A stretch of 64,000 nucleotides of DNA from JAGWAJ01 sp026707615 (GTDB lineage Bacteria > Acidobacteriota > Vicinamibacteria > Vicinamibacterales > UBA8438): assembly GCA_965207595.1 (NCBI GenBank), contig CBDBMW010000009.1:1-64000 (forward strand), read 5' to 3'. Of this stretch, positions 41,871-51,011 are shown piece after piece (the stretch's first letter is position 1; every line of letters begins with the position of its first letter). A program made the translations under genes and the position numbers. The notes beneath the pieces are model-generated. The model searched no databases. It was not told the DNA's origin and saw only the letters and a list, made by a program, of their open reading frames with translations.

Positions 41871-42341
41871 TTGTGGACGTGTCCGAAGTGCGGGGCCCGT
41901 TTCGTCAACCGCAACCAGTGGCACTCCTGCGGGCGGGCGAGGCTGGACCAGTGGCTGGACGGGCTCGGGCCCCACGGCTTGGCGCTGTACGATCGCTTCG
42001 CAGCGCTCGTGGGCGCGTGCGGCGAGTTCCACGTGGCGCCGGCCAGGACGCGCATCGCCTTCCTCGGGCAGGTGCGATTCGCCTCCATCACCAGGCTCCG
42101 CGACGATGGAATGGTCTGCACGCTCGCGCTGCCCTACACGCTGCGGTCGCCGCGCTTCGCGCGCGTCGAGGAAGTCGTTCCCGGCTGGTTCGTTCACACC
42201 CTCGTCGTGACGACCCCCGAGCAGCTCGACGACGAGGTGCAGACGTGGATCCGCGAGAGCTACCGGCTCATGGGCATGCGCGAGCGCCTCGCCGGGCGGC
42301 AACTGGCGCCGCGAGCGACCCGGGCTCGTGGAGAGGCCTGA
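41871..42341 (+). CDS. DUF5655-domain protein with N-terminal zinc ribbon
   Basis: 156 residues. WTCPKCGARFVNRNQWHSCG is a zinc-ribbon-like start (CPKC plus HSC). The rest, DQWLDGLGPHGLALYDRFAALVGACGEFHVAPARTRIAFLGQVRFASITRL and a final helix, follows the DUF5655 pattern; function unknown. The start is uncertain: TTG 41871 gives the zinc motif from residue 2 and no ATG is available before it. Located between Sel1 and the DUF2007-like gene. Confidence 0.75.
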   Translation: MWTCPKCGARFVNRNQWHSCGRARLDQWLDGLGPHGLALYDRFAALVGACGEFHVAPARTRIAFLGQVRFASITRLRDDGMVCTLALPYTLRSPRFARVEEVVPGWFVHTLVVTTPEQLDDEVQTWIRESYRLMGMRERLAGRQLAPRATRARGEA

Positions 42342-42451
42342 CGAACAAGCTCGTCGCGGCGCTCCCCGGCCGGAGCCGGCGTTCCCGCAGCGGGCAGAAG
42401 ACTCGCCGGAGTTGCGGCCGGAGCTGCAGCCCAAGTACCGTGAGTTGCAGG

Positions 42452-42784
42452 ATGAGAGTCTACAGCGCACCGATTCTCGCGCAGGTCGCTCACGTCCAGC
42501 ACGTTCTGGAGGCGCACGGCATCGAGTGCCGAATCCAGGGCGAGTATCGCTCCGGCGCCGTGGGCGAAATCCCGCCGTCCGAGGCGTGGCCCGAGCTGTG
42601 GGTCGTGGATCCGGCGGACGCCGTCGAAGCGCAGCGCCTCGTGGACGAGGCAATCCAGGGCGCGGAGACGGACGCGCCCGGCTGGACGTGCTCGCGCTGC
42701 GGGGAGCCCAACGAAGGGCAGTTCAGCGCGTGCTGGAAGTGCGGTACCGACCGCCCCGATGACCTGCAGGAGTCTGCGCCGTAG
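42452..42784 (+). CDS. DUF2007-like signal-transducing protein with zinc ribbon
   Basis: 110 residues. MRVYSAPILAQVAHVQHVLEAHGIECRIQGEY, then PELWVVDPADAVEAQRLVDEA is the DUF2007 (putative signal transducing) ferredoxin-like fold. The C-terminal WTCSRCGEPNEGQFSACWKCG holds four Cys, a zinc ribbon. The last codons (QESAP, stop) are read out of a palindromic repeat, so the C-terminus may have been extended or cut by that insertion. Confidence 0.8.
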   Translation: MRVYSAPILAQVAHVQHVLEAHGIECRIQGEYRSGAVGEIPPSEAWPELWVVDPADAVEAQRLVDEAIQGAETDAPGWTCSRCGEPNEGQFSACWKCGTDRPDDLQESAP

Positions 42785-42888
42785 AGCGGCGCCGCCTCCC
42801 GCGGGAGGCGCAGACTCACTGAAGGTTGGGTTGGACGACGAGCGGAGGCCGCAGCGCGACCCGGCGGTCGCGGCGACGAACGGCGGGC
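42768..42888 (+). repeat. Type-A palindromic repeat overlapping the DUF2007-like C-terminus
   Basis: Starts AGGAGTCTGCGCCGTAGAG and ends with the core GACGAACGGCGGGC. The in-frame TAG of its loop is the stop codon of the gene at 42452. An additional inner palindrome (GCCTCCCGCGGGAGGC) enlarges this copy. Confidence 0.8.
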
Positions 42889-42899
42889 CGGCGTCGGTA

Positions 42900-43748
42900 T
42901 CAGCCGCGCTCCGCAGCGTCGGCCCGTTCGTCGTGGGACAGCGGGCCCTTGGGCAGGCGTCCGTCCAGGTCGGTGAAGCCGTACTCTTCGGCCAGGTGGC
43001 GGGCCGTCACGGCTCGGCCCGTGTGTCGCAGCACGTCGGCGTCGGCGGCCAGAGCGGCTACGGCGCGCCCGCAGAAGCGCGGGGACTCGGCTCCGCTGAG
43101 GTCGAATACCCGCTCCACGTTCGGCACCTGCCGCAAGCGCTCGGTAAGCACCAGGCCCGGCCAGAGCGAGACGACCGTCACGCCGTGGTCGCGGAGCTGG
43201 TGCGCGGTGTCGGCGGTGACGCGATCCAACGCGCACTTGCCCACGCCGTAGGCCACGTGCCAGGCGAATCCGGCCGCGCCGGACGAGCTGATGTTGACGA
43301 TCAGGCCCCGCCGGGCGGCCGACATCGGCTTGGCGGCGTGCCAGGTGGCGACGTAGGCCGAGCGCGTGCCGACGTCGATCATGTCGTCCCAGTTCGACAG
43401 CGGCGTCTCCCAGAAGGGCAGGCCGGAGGTCAGCTCGGGCGGGATGAGAAAGGCGTTGTTCACCAGCACGTCGAGACGCCCGCAGTCGCCGGCCACACGC
43501 TCGAAGAGCGCCGCCACCTGGACGTCGTCGCGGTGGTCGCAGGCGACGCCGACCGCTCGGCCGCCCAGCGCCTCGACTTCCCGGACGGTTTCCTCCAGGC
43601 TGCCGGGTAGCGGCGCGTCGCCGTCCTTTCGGGTACGCCCGGTGACGTAGACCGTCGCCCCGGCGGCGCCCAGCTCCAGCGCGCAACCCTTGCCGATGCC
43701 CCGGCTGGCGCCGGTCACGATCGCCGCGTATCCGTCGAGCGCGCCCAT
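42900..43748 (-). CDS. Short-chain dehydrogenase/reductase
   Basis: 282 residues. Rossmann motif TGASRGIGKGCALELGAAG, NNAF near residue 95, catalytic Ser in NISSSGAAG, Tyr-x3-Lys in AYGVGKCALDR. The pattern GYAAIVTGASRGIGKGCALELG and SLWPGLVLTER resembles DHRS1-like reductases. Substrate unknown, probably NAD(P)H-dependent carbonyl reduction. ATG 43748 has GGAGGAG 3-4 nt upstream, rather close. It converges on the repeat at 42.8 kb. Confidence 0.9.
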   Translation of the reverse strand: MGALDGYAAIVTGASRGIGKGCALELGAAGATVYVTGRTRKDGDAPLPGSLEETVREVEALGGRAVGVACDHRDDVQVAALFERVAGDCGRLDVLVNNAFLIPPELTSGLPFWETPLSNWDDMIDVGTRSAYVATWHAAKPMSAARRGLIVNISSSGAAGFAWHVAYGVGKCALDRVTADTAHQLRDHGVTVVSLWPGLVLTERLRQVPNVERVFDLSGAESPRFCGRAVAALAADADVLRHTGRAVTARHLAEEYGFTDLDGRLPKGPLSHDERADAAERG

Positions 43749-44018
43749 CCACTCCTCCGTCCCCGGCCAGGGTCCAGCGGCGCCGGCAGGCGCGGTGACG
43801 CTGCCCGAGCCGGCGCATTCGTGAGGATGCGTGCTCCGTCCGCCGCCTTGCAGCGAGAGCGTGGACGCGGCGCCGAGCGGCCCGCGCGGGTGCGGGTCAC
43901 GAGCGGCCCCCCGTCGAGCCAATCACCATACCAGATGCGCTGCGGCCGGCTGCACTCCCCCGCCACGTTCGCGGTATGCTGATTGTCGACGCGCTCGCGA
44001 CGCGAGGCGTCCGCATGC

Positions 44019-44095
44019 GCGCCCGTAGCTCAGCTGGATAGAGCGCCGGGCTTCGAACCCGTAGGTCGGGGGTTCAAATCCCTCCGGGCGCGCCA
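44019..44095 (+). tRNA. tRNA-Arg (anticodon UCG)
   Basis: 77 nt with encoded CCA. Acceptor GCGCCCG/CGGGCGC, D-arm GCTCAGCTGGATAGAGC, anticodon loop CTTCGAA, T-arm GGGGGTTCAAATCCCTC. The first anticodon-stem pair (27-43) is a C-T mismatch. Reads CGA-type codons. Confidence 0.93.
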
Positions 44096-44131
44096 TCTCC
44101 TCTTTCGCCCGACCGCGCGGGAGCAGGTGCC

Positions 44132-44509
44132 ATGAACAGAGCGCTCTGGGCAGGCCAGGTTCTGCTGGCCGTCGCGTTCCTCGCGGCCGGAGGCTTGAAG
44201 CTGGCCGCTCCGGCCGCGGACCTGGACGCCTCGATGCCGGAGTTCCCGGCGGGGTTCGGGAAGCTCATCGGCACGCTGGAGGTGGCGGGAGCGGTCGGCG
44301 TGGTCGCCCCCGCCGCCACGGGCATCCTGCCGGTGCTGACGCCGGCCGCCGCCGGCGGGCTGGCAGTCATCATGGTCGGAGCGGCGTTCACCCACCTCGT
44401 CCGGGCCGAGTACCTCCCGACGCTCACCCCGCTCGTGCTGCTGGTGGTGGCGGTGACCGTACTGTACGGGCGCCTGAAGCTGCATCCCGTCAGCCCGCGG
44501 GCCCGCTGA
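44132..44509 (+). CDS. DoxX-family membrane protein
   Basis: 125 residues with four membrane segments: ALWAGQVLLAVAFLAAGGLKL, LIGTLEVAGAVGVVAPAAT, AGGLAVIMVGAAFTHLV, LLVVAVTVLYGRL. The 'LAVAFLAAGGLKL' opening and 'EVAGAVG' are DoxX-like signatures. Members are thought to act in redox or detoxification membrane complexes; none is proved here. ATG 44132, 36 nt after tRNA-Arg, with GGAGCAGGTG upstream. Confidence 0.85.
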   Translation: MNRALWAGQVLLAVAFLAAGGLKLAAPAADLDASMPEFPAGFGKLIGTLEVAGAVGVVAPAATGILPVLTPAAAGGLAVIMVGAAFTHLVRAEYLPTLTPLVLLVVAVTVLYGRLKLHPVSPRAR

Positions 44510-44611
44510 CGCCCGGCCGCGGAGACGGAAGCACGCCGGCACCGCCCGGTCGACCGCGCCCCCGCGGACGCCGACGGGGCCCGTCCGGGCAGTGACGGCG
44601 CGCGGCCGACC

Positions 44612-44670
44612 TGGGAGTCTGCGCCGCGAGAACGCCCTCGCACCGAGCTCCGGGCGCGAGCAGACTCCCA
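44612..44670. repeat. Palindromic repeat with GGGAGTCTGC ends
   Basis: TGGGAGTCTGC (44612-44622) and GCAGACTCCCA (44660-44670) are exact inverted repeats flanking 37 nt unlike the other copies. It shares only the ends with the type-A family. Confidence 0.7.
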
Positions 44671-44760
44671 CCGCGCCCGCAAGGGCTCGCTCGCTCGCGC
44701 TATGATCTCCTGTTGCGTGCGGCGACGCGCGCCGGCTCGTCCCGCGCCAGTTCAGCAACG

Positions 44761-45900
44761 ATGACGCCGTTCGACTTCCACCTCCCCACGCGCCTCGTGT
44801 TCGGAGCCGGCGCGATCGACCGGATCGGGGAGTTGGCCCGCGACCACGGCTTCCAGCGGCCGCTGGTCGTCTCCGATCACGGGCTCGAGGAAGCGGGACA
44901 CGTGGACCGCGCGCTCGGGCTGCTGCGGAAGTCGGGGATCGAGGGCGAGGTCTTCGACGACTTCGACGTCAACCCCGACGCGGCGATGGTCGACCGGGGC
45001 GTCGCGTTCGCCGCGGACCGCGGCTTCGATTCCGTCATCGGACTCGGCGGCGGCAGCTCGCTCGACTGCGCGAAGGCGATCAACCTGCTGCTGACGAACG
45101 GCGGCGCGATGGCCGACTACCGCGGCTACGGGCACGCCCGCCGGCCGCTCCTGCCGATGTTCGCGGTGCCGACGACAGCCGGGACCGGCTCCGAGGCCCA
45201 GAGCTACGCCGTCATTGCCGACAGCGCGACGCACATGAAGATGGCGTGCGGCGATCCGAAGCTCGCCTTCGGCGTCGCCATCCTCGATCCGGAGCTGACG
45301 TACTCCCAGCCGCCGGCGGTCACGGCCGCGGCCGGTTTCGACGCGATTGCGCATGCCGTCGAGACGGCGGTCACCCGGCGCCGTTCCGCCATTTCCACCC
45401 TCTTCTCCCGCGAGGCGTTCCGCCTCCTCGACGGTCACTACCAGCGGGCGCTCGACGAACCCCGGGACCTCGCGGCCCGCAGTGCGATGCAGCTCGGCGC
45501 CTACTACGCCGGCGTGGCAATCGAGCAGTCGATGCTCGGCGCCGCCCATGCGTGCGCCAATCCCCTGACGGCACGCTACGACCTGACCCACGGGGTCGCG
45601 CTGGCGATCCTCCTGCCGCACATCGTGCGCTGGAACGCGGAGGGCGGCCCCGATCTCTACGGCGACCTCGTCGGACTGGCGGCGGCCGCGGCGGAGGAGG
45701 GCGCCGGCGAGTACCTCGCGGCGCGGCTCACGGCCATCGGCCGCAGCGGAGGATTCCCCGCCGACCTGCGGACGGCCGGCGTCCCGGCCGGCGACCTGTC
45801 CGTCCTCGCGGAGGCGGCCGGCCAGCAGTGGACCGGCACGTTCAACCCGAGGCCGTTCGGATCACGCGAAGCTCTGGAGGTCTATCGATGCGCGTACTGA
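44761..45900 (+). CDS. Iron-containing alcohol dehydrogenase
   Basis: 379 residues, group III (iron-dependent) ADH. NAD-binding GLGGGSSLDCAKAIN, PTTAGTGSEAQSYAVI, metal ligands in AGFDAIAHAVETAVT, GAAHACANPLTARYDLTHGVALAILLP. It oxidises an alcohol or reduces an aldehyde with NAD(P)H. TATGAT at 44701 gives a start near 44713 and a 48-nt leader; no clear Shine-Dalgarno before ATG 44761. Its 3' end overlaps the next gene by 13 nt, so they are coupled. Confidence 0.93.
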   Translation: MTPFDFHLPTRLVFGAGAIDRIGELARDHGFQRPLVVSDHGLEEAGHVDRALGLLRKSGIEGEVFDDFDVNPDAAMVDRGVAFAADRGFDSVIGLGGGSSLDCAKAINLLLTNGGAMADYRGYGHARRPLLPMFAVPTTAGTGSEAQSYAVIADSATHMKMACGDPKLAFGVAILDPELTYSQPPAVTAAAGFDAIAHAVETAVTRRRSAISTLFSREAFRLLDGHYQRALDEPRDLAARSAMQLGAYYAGVAIEQSMLGAAHACANPLTARYDLTHGVALAILLPHIVRWNAEGGPDLYGDLVGLAAAAAEEGAGEYLAARLTAIGRSGGFPADLRTAGVPAGDLSVLAEAAGQQWTGTFNPRPFGSREALEVYRCAY

Positions 45901-47051
45901 GAGATACACGCCGCCGTACCCACGGCGCCCCGACACGCGTCGCCGCCACCCTTGCCCTCCTGGCGCTCGCCGGCGCTGCCGGCGCGGGGGCCCAGCCCTC
46001 GGCCCCTGCCGACGCCTGGACGCAGTTCCGCGGCACACCGGCGCTCACGGGCGCCTCGGAGGCGGCCGTGCCGGCCGAGCTCGAGCTGCTCTGGACGTTC
46101 GAGGCCGGCGAATCCATCGACTCGTCCGCGGCCGTCGTCGACGGCACGGTCTACGTCGGCACCTACACCGGCGAGCTGATTGCGGTCGATCTCGAGAGCG
46201 GCACCCCGAAGTGGCGCTACCGGGCCAGCGAGCGCATGGGCATCGGCGAGTCGTCGCCGGCCGTGAGCGGCGGCCGGGTCTACGTGGGCGACCTCGCCGG
46301 CGTGCTGCACGCGGTCGACGCCGAGACCGGAGCCGCCGTCTGGACCTTCGCGACGCAGGGCGAGATCAAGTCCTCGCCGGTCGTGGTGGACGATCGCGTG
46401 CTGGTCGGGTCGTACGACGGCTACCTCTACGGGCTCGACGCAGCGACGGGCGAACTCGCGTGGCAGGTCGAGACCCAGAACTACGTCCACGCCACCCCGG
46501 CCGTCTCCGACGGCATCGCCTACTTCGGAGGCTGCGACGAGACCTTCCACGGCGTCCGCGTCAGCGACGGCGAGGAGGTCGTCAGCCTGCCGGCCGGCGC
46601 CTACACGGCCGCCTCTTCCGCGATCCACGACGGGCGCGCCTACTTCGGCACCTTCGACAACGAGGTGCTGGGCCTCGACCTGACGACGCAGGAGATCCTC
46701 TGGCGCTACGAGCACCCGCGCCGGCACTTTCCGTTCTACTCGTCCGCGCTCAACGTCGACGGGCGCGTCGTCATCGGCGGGCGCGACCGGATGGTGCACG
46801 CCATCGACGAACGGACCGGCGAGGCGCTGTGGACGTTCATGACCCGCGCCCGCGTCGACTCGTCCCCCGCCGCGTCGGACGGCCGGATCTACATCGGGTC
46901 GGGCGACGGGCGGCTCTACGTCCTCGACCTCGAGACCGGCGACAAGCTGTGGGAGTTCGACACGGGAGCCCCGCTCTCCGCGTCGCCGGCGATTGCCGAA
47001 GGCAAGGTGGTCATCGGCTCGCAGGACGGCATCCTCTACTGCTTCGGGTGA
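45888..47051 (+). CDS. Secreted PQQ-like beta-propeller protein
   Basis: 387 residues with a signal peptide ending GAGAQPSAP. WTQFRGTPALTGASEAAVPAELELLWTFEAG begins the propeller. Seven blades of the form VYVGTYTGELIAVDLESGTPKWRY, YVGDLAGVLHAVDAETGAAVWTF, LVGSYDGYLYGLDAATGELAWQV follow. BamB-like fold; no PQQ-enzyme calcium site is seen. It may act as a scaffold with the co-transcribed dehydrogenase. ATG 45888 follows CTGGAGGTCTATCG. Confidence 0.88.
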   Translation: MRVLRDTRRRTHGAPTRVAATLALLALAGAAGAGAQPSAPADAWTQFRGTPALTGASEAAVPAELELLWTFEAGESIDSSAAVVDGTVYVGTYTGELIAVDLESGTPKWRYRASERMGIGESSPAVSGGRVYVGDLAGVLHAVDAETGAAVWTFATQGEIKSSPVVVDDRVLVGSYDGYLYGLDAATGELAWQVETQNYVHATPAVSDGIAYFGGCDETFHGVRVSDGEEVVSLPAGAYTAASSAIHDGRAYFGTFDNEVLGLDLTTQEILWRYEHPRRHFPFYSSALNVDGRVVIGGRDRMVHAIDERTGEALWTFMTRARVDSSPAASDGRIYIGSGDGRLYVLDLETGDKLWEFDTGAPLSASPAIAEGKVVIGSQDGILYCFG

Positions 47052-47635
47052 GGGCGCGCGGAGCGCCAGCGCTCCCCACCCTGCGGGAACGTGAAGATGC
47101 GGGCGGGATCGAAGACCAGGTCCGGGAGCAGCACCGAGCGAACGCTGCCCCCGGGCCGCGCCCTCAGGACCTCGCGGTAGGAGCCTGCCTCCAGGCAGTG
47201 GACCTCGACCTCCCGGCGGACCGGGTCGACGATCCAGTACTCCGGCACCCCGTAGCGCGCGAACATCCGCATCTTCCGGCCGCGGTCGACGGCCGCGGTG
47301 GAGGGCGAGAGCACCTCGACCACCAGGTCCGGCGCCGCCCGCGTCACCGCGTTCGGATCGAGCAGATGCACGCGCTCGGCCCGGAAGAAGACGATGTCCG
47401 GCTGCACGACGTCGTGCTCGTCGAAGACGATGTCGAACGGCGCGGCCACCGCGAGCCCGCCCGACGACCGCCGGTACTCGGTCAGCAGCGCGGTGACTTC
47501 GACGGCGGCGATCTGGTGGCGCAACAGCGGCGCCGGAACCACGACGAGCTCCCCTCCGTGAATCTCGTAGCGGCGCCCGTCGTCCGGCATCGCCAGAAGG
47601 TCGCGGTAGCCGACCCGCCGCGGCACGGCCTGCAT
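47036..47635 (-). CDS. Uma2-family endonuclease
   Basis: 199 residues. PD-(D/E)XK-type fold of the Uma2/DUF820 family: YRDLLAMPDDGRRYEIHGGELVVVPAP, VVQPDIVFF, APDLVVEVLSPSTAAVDRGRKMRMFARYGVPEYWIVDPVRREVEV. The D-x-n-E-V-L-S-P-S block is the active site. Natural function unknown; common on Cyanobacteria and Acidobacteria genomes. ATG 47635 is used because TACGAT sits 7 nt before it; the ATG at 47644 lies inside that -10. Its 3' end overlaps the convergent propeller gene by 16 nt. Confidence 0.9.
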   Translation of the reverse strand: MQAVPRRVGYRDLLAMPDDGRRYEIHGGELVVVPAPLLRHQIAAVEVTALLTEYRRSSGGLAVAAPFDIVFDEHDVVQPDIVFFRAERVHLLDPNAVTRAAPDLVVEVLSPSTAAVDRGRKMRMFARYGVPEYWIVDPVRREVEVHCLEAGSYREVLRARPGGSVRSVLLPDLVFDPARIFTFPQGGERWRSARPHPKQ

Positions 47636-47723
47636 GGGCGCCATCGTATCACCGAGGGCAGCATGCGAATCCCGTGCCAGGGAGGCGGGGCGGAGCGGCG
47701 CCGCGGACTGATATAGTGGCGCG

Positions 47724-49112
47724 ATGAGCCAGACGGCATCGGCGGAGCCTCCCGGCGCGGCGGAAGCGCCCGGCGCAACCGGGGTCGGCGACGCGCCGGA
47801 GGCGCCCGGCGCGACGGAGGTCGGCAGCTACTTCGTCGCCAACTATCCCCCGTTCTCCACCTGGACGACGGACGCGGTCGAGGCAGCGGCGCGGCCCGCG
47901 CTGGCCACGCCCGCTCCGCCCGGCGTGCCGCTCGGCTTGTATCTGCACATCCCCTTCTGCCGCAAGCGCTGCCATTTCTGCTACTTCCGGGTCTACACGG
48001 ACAAGAACGCCGCCGAGGTGCAGTCGTACCTCGACGTGCTGGGGCGCGAGTGGGAGCTGTACGCCGGGCAGCCAGCCCTCGCCGGCCGCCCGCTCGACTT
48101 CGTCTACTTCGGCGGCGGGACCCCGTCGTTCCTCTCGGTGCGGCAGCTCCGTGGCCTGGTCGACCGGCTGTCGGCCGTCAGCCCCTGGTCGGAGGCCAGC
48201 GAGATCACCTTCGAATGCGAGCCGGGAACGCTGACCGAGTCGAAGCTGGCCGCCATCCGCGAGATGGGCGTGACGCGGCTCAGCCTCGGCGTCGAGCACT
48301 TCGACGACCATGTGCTGGAGATCAACGGCCGGGCACACCGATCGGCCGAGATCTACCGCGCCTACGCGTTCGCCCGCTCGGTCGATTTCCCGCAGATCAA
48401 CATCGACCTCATCGCCGGCATGCTCGGCGAGAGCGACGACAAGTGGCGGGCGGCCGTCGAGAAGGTCGTCGCGCTCGATCCGGACAGCGTCACCATCTAC
48501 CAGATGGAGTTGCCCTTCAACACGACGATCAGCAGCGATCTGCTACACGGCAGCCGACAGTTCCAGCAGACGGTGGCGCCCTGGTCGACGAAGCGGCGCT
48601 GGGTCGACGAGGCGTTCGCCGAGCTCGAGCGCGCCGGCTACACGATCGGCAGCGCCTACACCGCGGTCAAGGACCCGTCGCGCACGCGCTTCGTGTATCG
48701 CGACCGGCTCTGGCAGGGAGCGGACCTGGCGGGGCTCGGCGTGGCCTCGTTCGGGCACGTCAACGGCGTCCACATGCAGAACCTCGACTCGTGGGGGACC
48801 TACGCGGCGGCCATCGAGGAGGGGCGCCTTCCGCTGAATCGCGCCTACCGGCCGACCGACGAGGAACGCCTCATCCGCGAACTAGTGCTGCAGCTCAAGC
48901 TGGGCTCCATCCGCCCGACCTACTTCCGCGAGAAGTACGGCGTCGACGTCCGGGAACGCTTCACCGATCCGCTGGCCTCCCTGGAGCGCGACGGCTACCT
49001 CGACGAGTCGTCCGCGGAGGCTGTCCGCCTCTCGCGCGGCGGCCTGCTGCGCGTCGACAGCCTGCTCCCCCGCTTCTTCCTGCCCGCCCACACCGACATC
49101 CGCTACACGTAG
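47724..49112 (+). CDS. HemN-like radical SAM protein
   Basis: 462 residues. Cys79-x3-Cys83-x2-Cys86 (FCRKRCHFCYF) binds the [4Fe-4S] cluster for S-adenosylmethionine. Next come FVYFGGGTPSFLS, ITFECEPGTLTESKL, LSLGVEHFDDHVLEINGRAH, INIDLIAGMLGE and the HemN C-terminal domain with GLGVASFGHVNGVHMQN. The 'GGGTPS' and 'GVEHFD' blocks match coproporphyrinogen-oxidase-like enzymes, which also include methylases and cyclopropanases. Its place before a chorismate-lyase-like and halogenase-like gene favours a role in that pathway rather than heme. Extended -10 TGATATAGT ends 6 nt before the ATG. Confidence 0.88.
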   Translation: MSQTASAEPPGAAEAPGATGVGDAPEAPGATEVGSYFVANYPPFSTWTTDAVEAAARPALATPAPPGVPLGLYLHIPFCRKRCHFCYFRVYTDKNAAEVQSYLDVLGREWELYAGQPALAGRPLDFVYFGGGTPSFLSVRQLRGLVDRLSAVSPWSEASEITFECEPGTLTESKLAAIREMGVTRLSLGVEHFDDHVLEINGRAHRSAEIYRAYAFARSVDFPQINIDLIAGMLGESDDKWRAAVEKVVALDPDSVTIYQMELPFNTTISSDLLHGSRQFQQTVAPWSTKRRWVDEAFAELERAGYTIGSAYTAVKDPSRTRFVYRDRLWQGADLAGLGVASFGHVNGVHMQNLDSWGTYAAAIEEGRLPLNRAYRPTDEERLIRELVLQLKLGSIRPTYFREKYGVDVRERFTDPLASLERDGYLDESSAEAVRLSRGGLLRVDSLLPRFFLPAHTDIRYT

Positions 49113-49170
49113 GTGCACCTCCGGGGCGCGGCGTGACGTTCCCTCTCCCCGCGGCCGTGACCGACCGCCG

Positions 49171-49737
49171 ATGACCACCGAGCCGCCAGGCGCGGAGACG
49201 CGAAGCGAGGGGCTCCTCTATCCCCTCGACCTGGTCTACGAGCGCGCCGGCATCGAGATTCCGCGCGTGGAGGTGGTCGCGCCGGACGACATCCCCCTCC
49301 CCTACCGCTCGCTGCTCGCGCACGACATCGACATGACGCTCACGCTGGAGCGGCACTTCGGCGGCCGGGTCGTGCTGCGGCCGCTGTCGACGTTCACGCT
49401 GGGCGACTCCTACTTCCGGCGGGTGCTGCTGGTGCAGGAGTACGCCGGCCAGCCGGTCGAGATGGGGGCGATCCGGATGCGGCTCGACGCGTTCAGCGAC
49501 GAGATTCGCGGACAGATCCTGAACAACGAGGTCCCTCTGGGACGGATCCTGCGCGAAGGTCGTTTCGAGTACGCCAGCCACGTCAGGGCCTTCCTGCGGG
49601 TGACCCCGAACCCGGAGATGATGGGCGTCTTCTGGATGCGCGAGCCGCGCCCCCTCTACGGGCGGCGCACCGAGGTCCTGCACGGGGGGGCGCGCATCGG
49701 GGACATCGTCGAGGTGCTCCCGCTCGTGATGCGATAA
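49171..49737 (+). CDS. Chorismate-lyase-like (UbiC/DUF98) protein
   Basis: 188 residues. LPYRSLLAHDIDMTLTLERHFGGRVVLRPLSTFTLGDSYFRRVLLV, then VEMGAIRMRLDAFSDEIRGQILNNEVPLGRILREG match the chorismate-lyase superfamily (conserved Arg in LR, E-G-I, PLG-IL). These enzymes release 4-hydroxybenzoate from chorismate. The Glu after the last strand and the Arg are present, so activity is plausible. 58 nt after the radical SAM gene and 8 nt before the halogenase-like gene, all on one strand. Confidence 0.7.
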   Translation: MTTEPPGAETRSEGLLYPLDLVYERAGIEIPRVEVVAPDDIPLPYRSLLAHDIDMTLTLERHFGGRVVLRPLSTFTLGDSYFRRVLLVQEYAGQPVEMGAIRMRLDAFSDEIRGQILNNEVPLGRILREGRFEYASHVRAFLRVTPNPEMMGVFWMREPRPLYGRRTEVLHGGARIGDIVEVLPLVMR

Positions 49738-49745
49738 TCGATTCG

Positions 49746-51011
49746 ATGGGCACCGAGCAGCGCTACGACTGCGTGGTCATCGGCGGCGGACCCGCGGGGG
49801 CCACCGCGGGGACCGTGCTGGCGCAGCACGGCCGGCGCGTCGCGGTGCTGGAGCGCGAGGCCTTCCCCCGCTACCACATCGGCGAGTCGCTGATGCCGTA
49901 CACCTGGTTCACGTTCGAGCGGCTCGGGGTGCTCGACTGGTTCGCGGAGGCGGCCTGCCCGAAGAAGTACAGCGTGCAGTTCGTCTCGACGTCGGGGAAG
50001 GTCTCGCAGCCGTTCTACTTCTTCGAGACGATCAAGCACCCCTGCTCGACGACCTGGCAGGTGCGGCGCAGCGACTTCGACCGGATGCTGCTCGACAACG
50101 CGCGGGCCAAGGGCGCCGACGTGCTCCAGGGAGTCGCCGTTCGCGAGTTGCTGAGGGACGGCGACCGCGCCGTCGGAGTTCGGGCGGACGAGGCGGGCGG
50201 CGGGTCGCGGACCATCCACGCCGACGCCGTCATCGACGCCTCCGGGCGCGACACGTTCCTGGCCTCGAAGCTCGGGTGGAAGCGCCGCGACCCCGACCTC
50301 ACGAAGATCGCCATCTTCACCTACTACCGGGGCGCGAAGCGCGACCCGGGACTCGACGAGGGGGCGACGACGGTCGCCTACATCCCCGAGAAGGGCTGGT
50401 TCTGGTACATCCCGCTGCCGGACGACATCGTCAGCGTCGGCGTCGTCGCCGAGGCGGACTACCTGTACCGCGACACACGGGACCCGGAAGCGATCTTCGC
50501 GCGCGAGGCGGCCGACTGCATCTGGATCGCCGACCACCTGAGCCCCGGCACGCGGGTGGAACGCGTCCGCGTCACCGGGGAGTTCAGCTACCGCGCCGAG
50601 GCGATCGGCGGCGACGGCTTCTGTCTGGCCGGCGACGCGTTCTCGTTCCTCGACCCGGTCTTCTCCACCGGCCTCTTCATGGCCCTCAAGAGCGGCGAGA
50701 TGGCCGCCGACGCCGTCCACCGCGGCCTCGCAGACGGCGCGGGCGGGGTGACGGCGGCGACGTTCGCCGACTACGAGCGCGACATGCGCTGGGCGCTCGA
50801 CCAGTTCCGGCAGCTCGTGCTGTCTTTCTACAACCAGTCCTTCAGCTTCCGGGACTTCATCCGGGCCCACCCGGACCTGCACCCGCGGCTGGTCGACGCC
50901 CTGGTCGGGAACGTCTTCGCCGACCTCGGTCCGCTGTTCGACGCCCTGCAGGAGTTCTCCGCCCGCACGTCGAGCGCGGCACCGGCCGTGCCTGCCGCCA
51001 GCGGCACGTAG
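49746..51011 (+). CDS. Flavin-dependent halogenase/oxidoreductase-like protein
   Basis: 421 residues. FAD motif VVIGGGPAGATAGTVLAQHG, LEREAFPRYHIGESLMP, WQVRRSDFDRMLLDNARAKGADVLQG, DASGRDTFLAS, and GDGFCLAGDAFSFLDPVFSTGLFMALKSGEMAAD place it with tryptophan-halogenase-like monooxygenases (geranylgeranyl-reductase superfamily). The GWFWYIPLPDDIVSVGVV strand is also typical. The diagnostic halogenase W-x-W-x-I-P is only partly visible (WFWYIPL), so halogenase, hydroxylase or reductase are all possible. GATAAT lies 7 nt before the ATG. Confidence 0.85.
   Translation: MGTEQRYDCVVIGGGPAGATAGTVLAQHGRRVAVLEREAFPRYHIGESLMPYTWFTFERLGVLDWFAEAACPKKYSVQFVSTSGKVSQPFYFFETIKHPCSTTWQVRRSDFDRMLLDNARAKGADVLQGVAVRELLRDGDRAVGVRADEAGGGSRTIHADAVIDASGRDTFLASKLGWKRRDPDLTKIAIFTYYRGAKRDPGLDEGATTVAYIPEKGWFWYIPLPDDIVSVGVVAEADYLYRDTRDPEAIFAREAADCIWIADHLSPGTRVERVRVTGEFSYRAEAIGGDGFCLAGDAFSFLDPVFSTGLFMALKSGEMAADAVHRGLADGAGGVTAATFADYERDMRWALDQFRQLVLSFYNQSFSFRDFIRAHPDLHPRLVDALVGNVFADLGPLFDALQEFSARTSSAAPAVPAASGT

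Noticed and set aside
41871..42341. Start of the DUF5655-like gene at a later ATG
   Set aside because: A later start would remove the CPKC zinc-ribbon motif; TTG 41871 keeps it, although the start is not certain.
44030..44758. Minus-strand frame with 'RRDLNPRPTGSKPGALSS'
   Set aside because: Antisense translation of tRNA-Arg (44019-44095).
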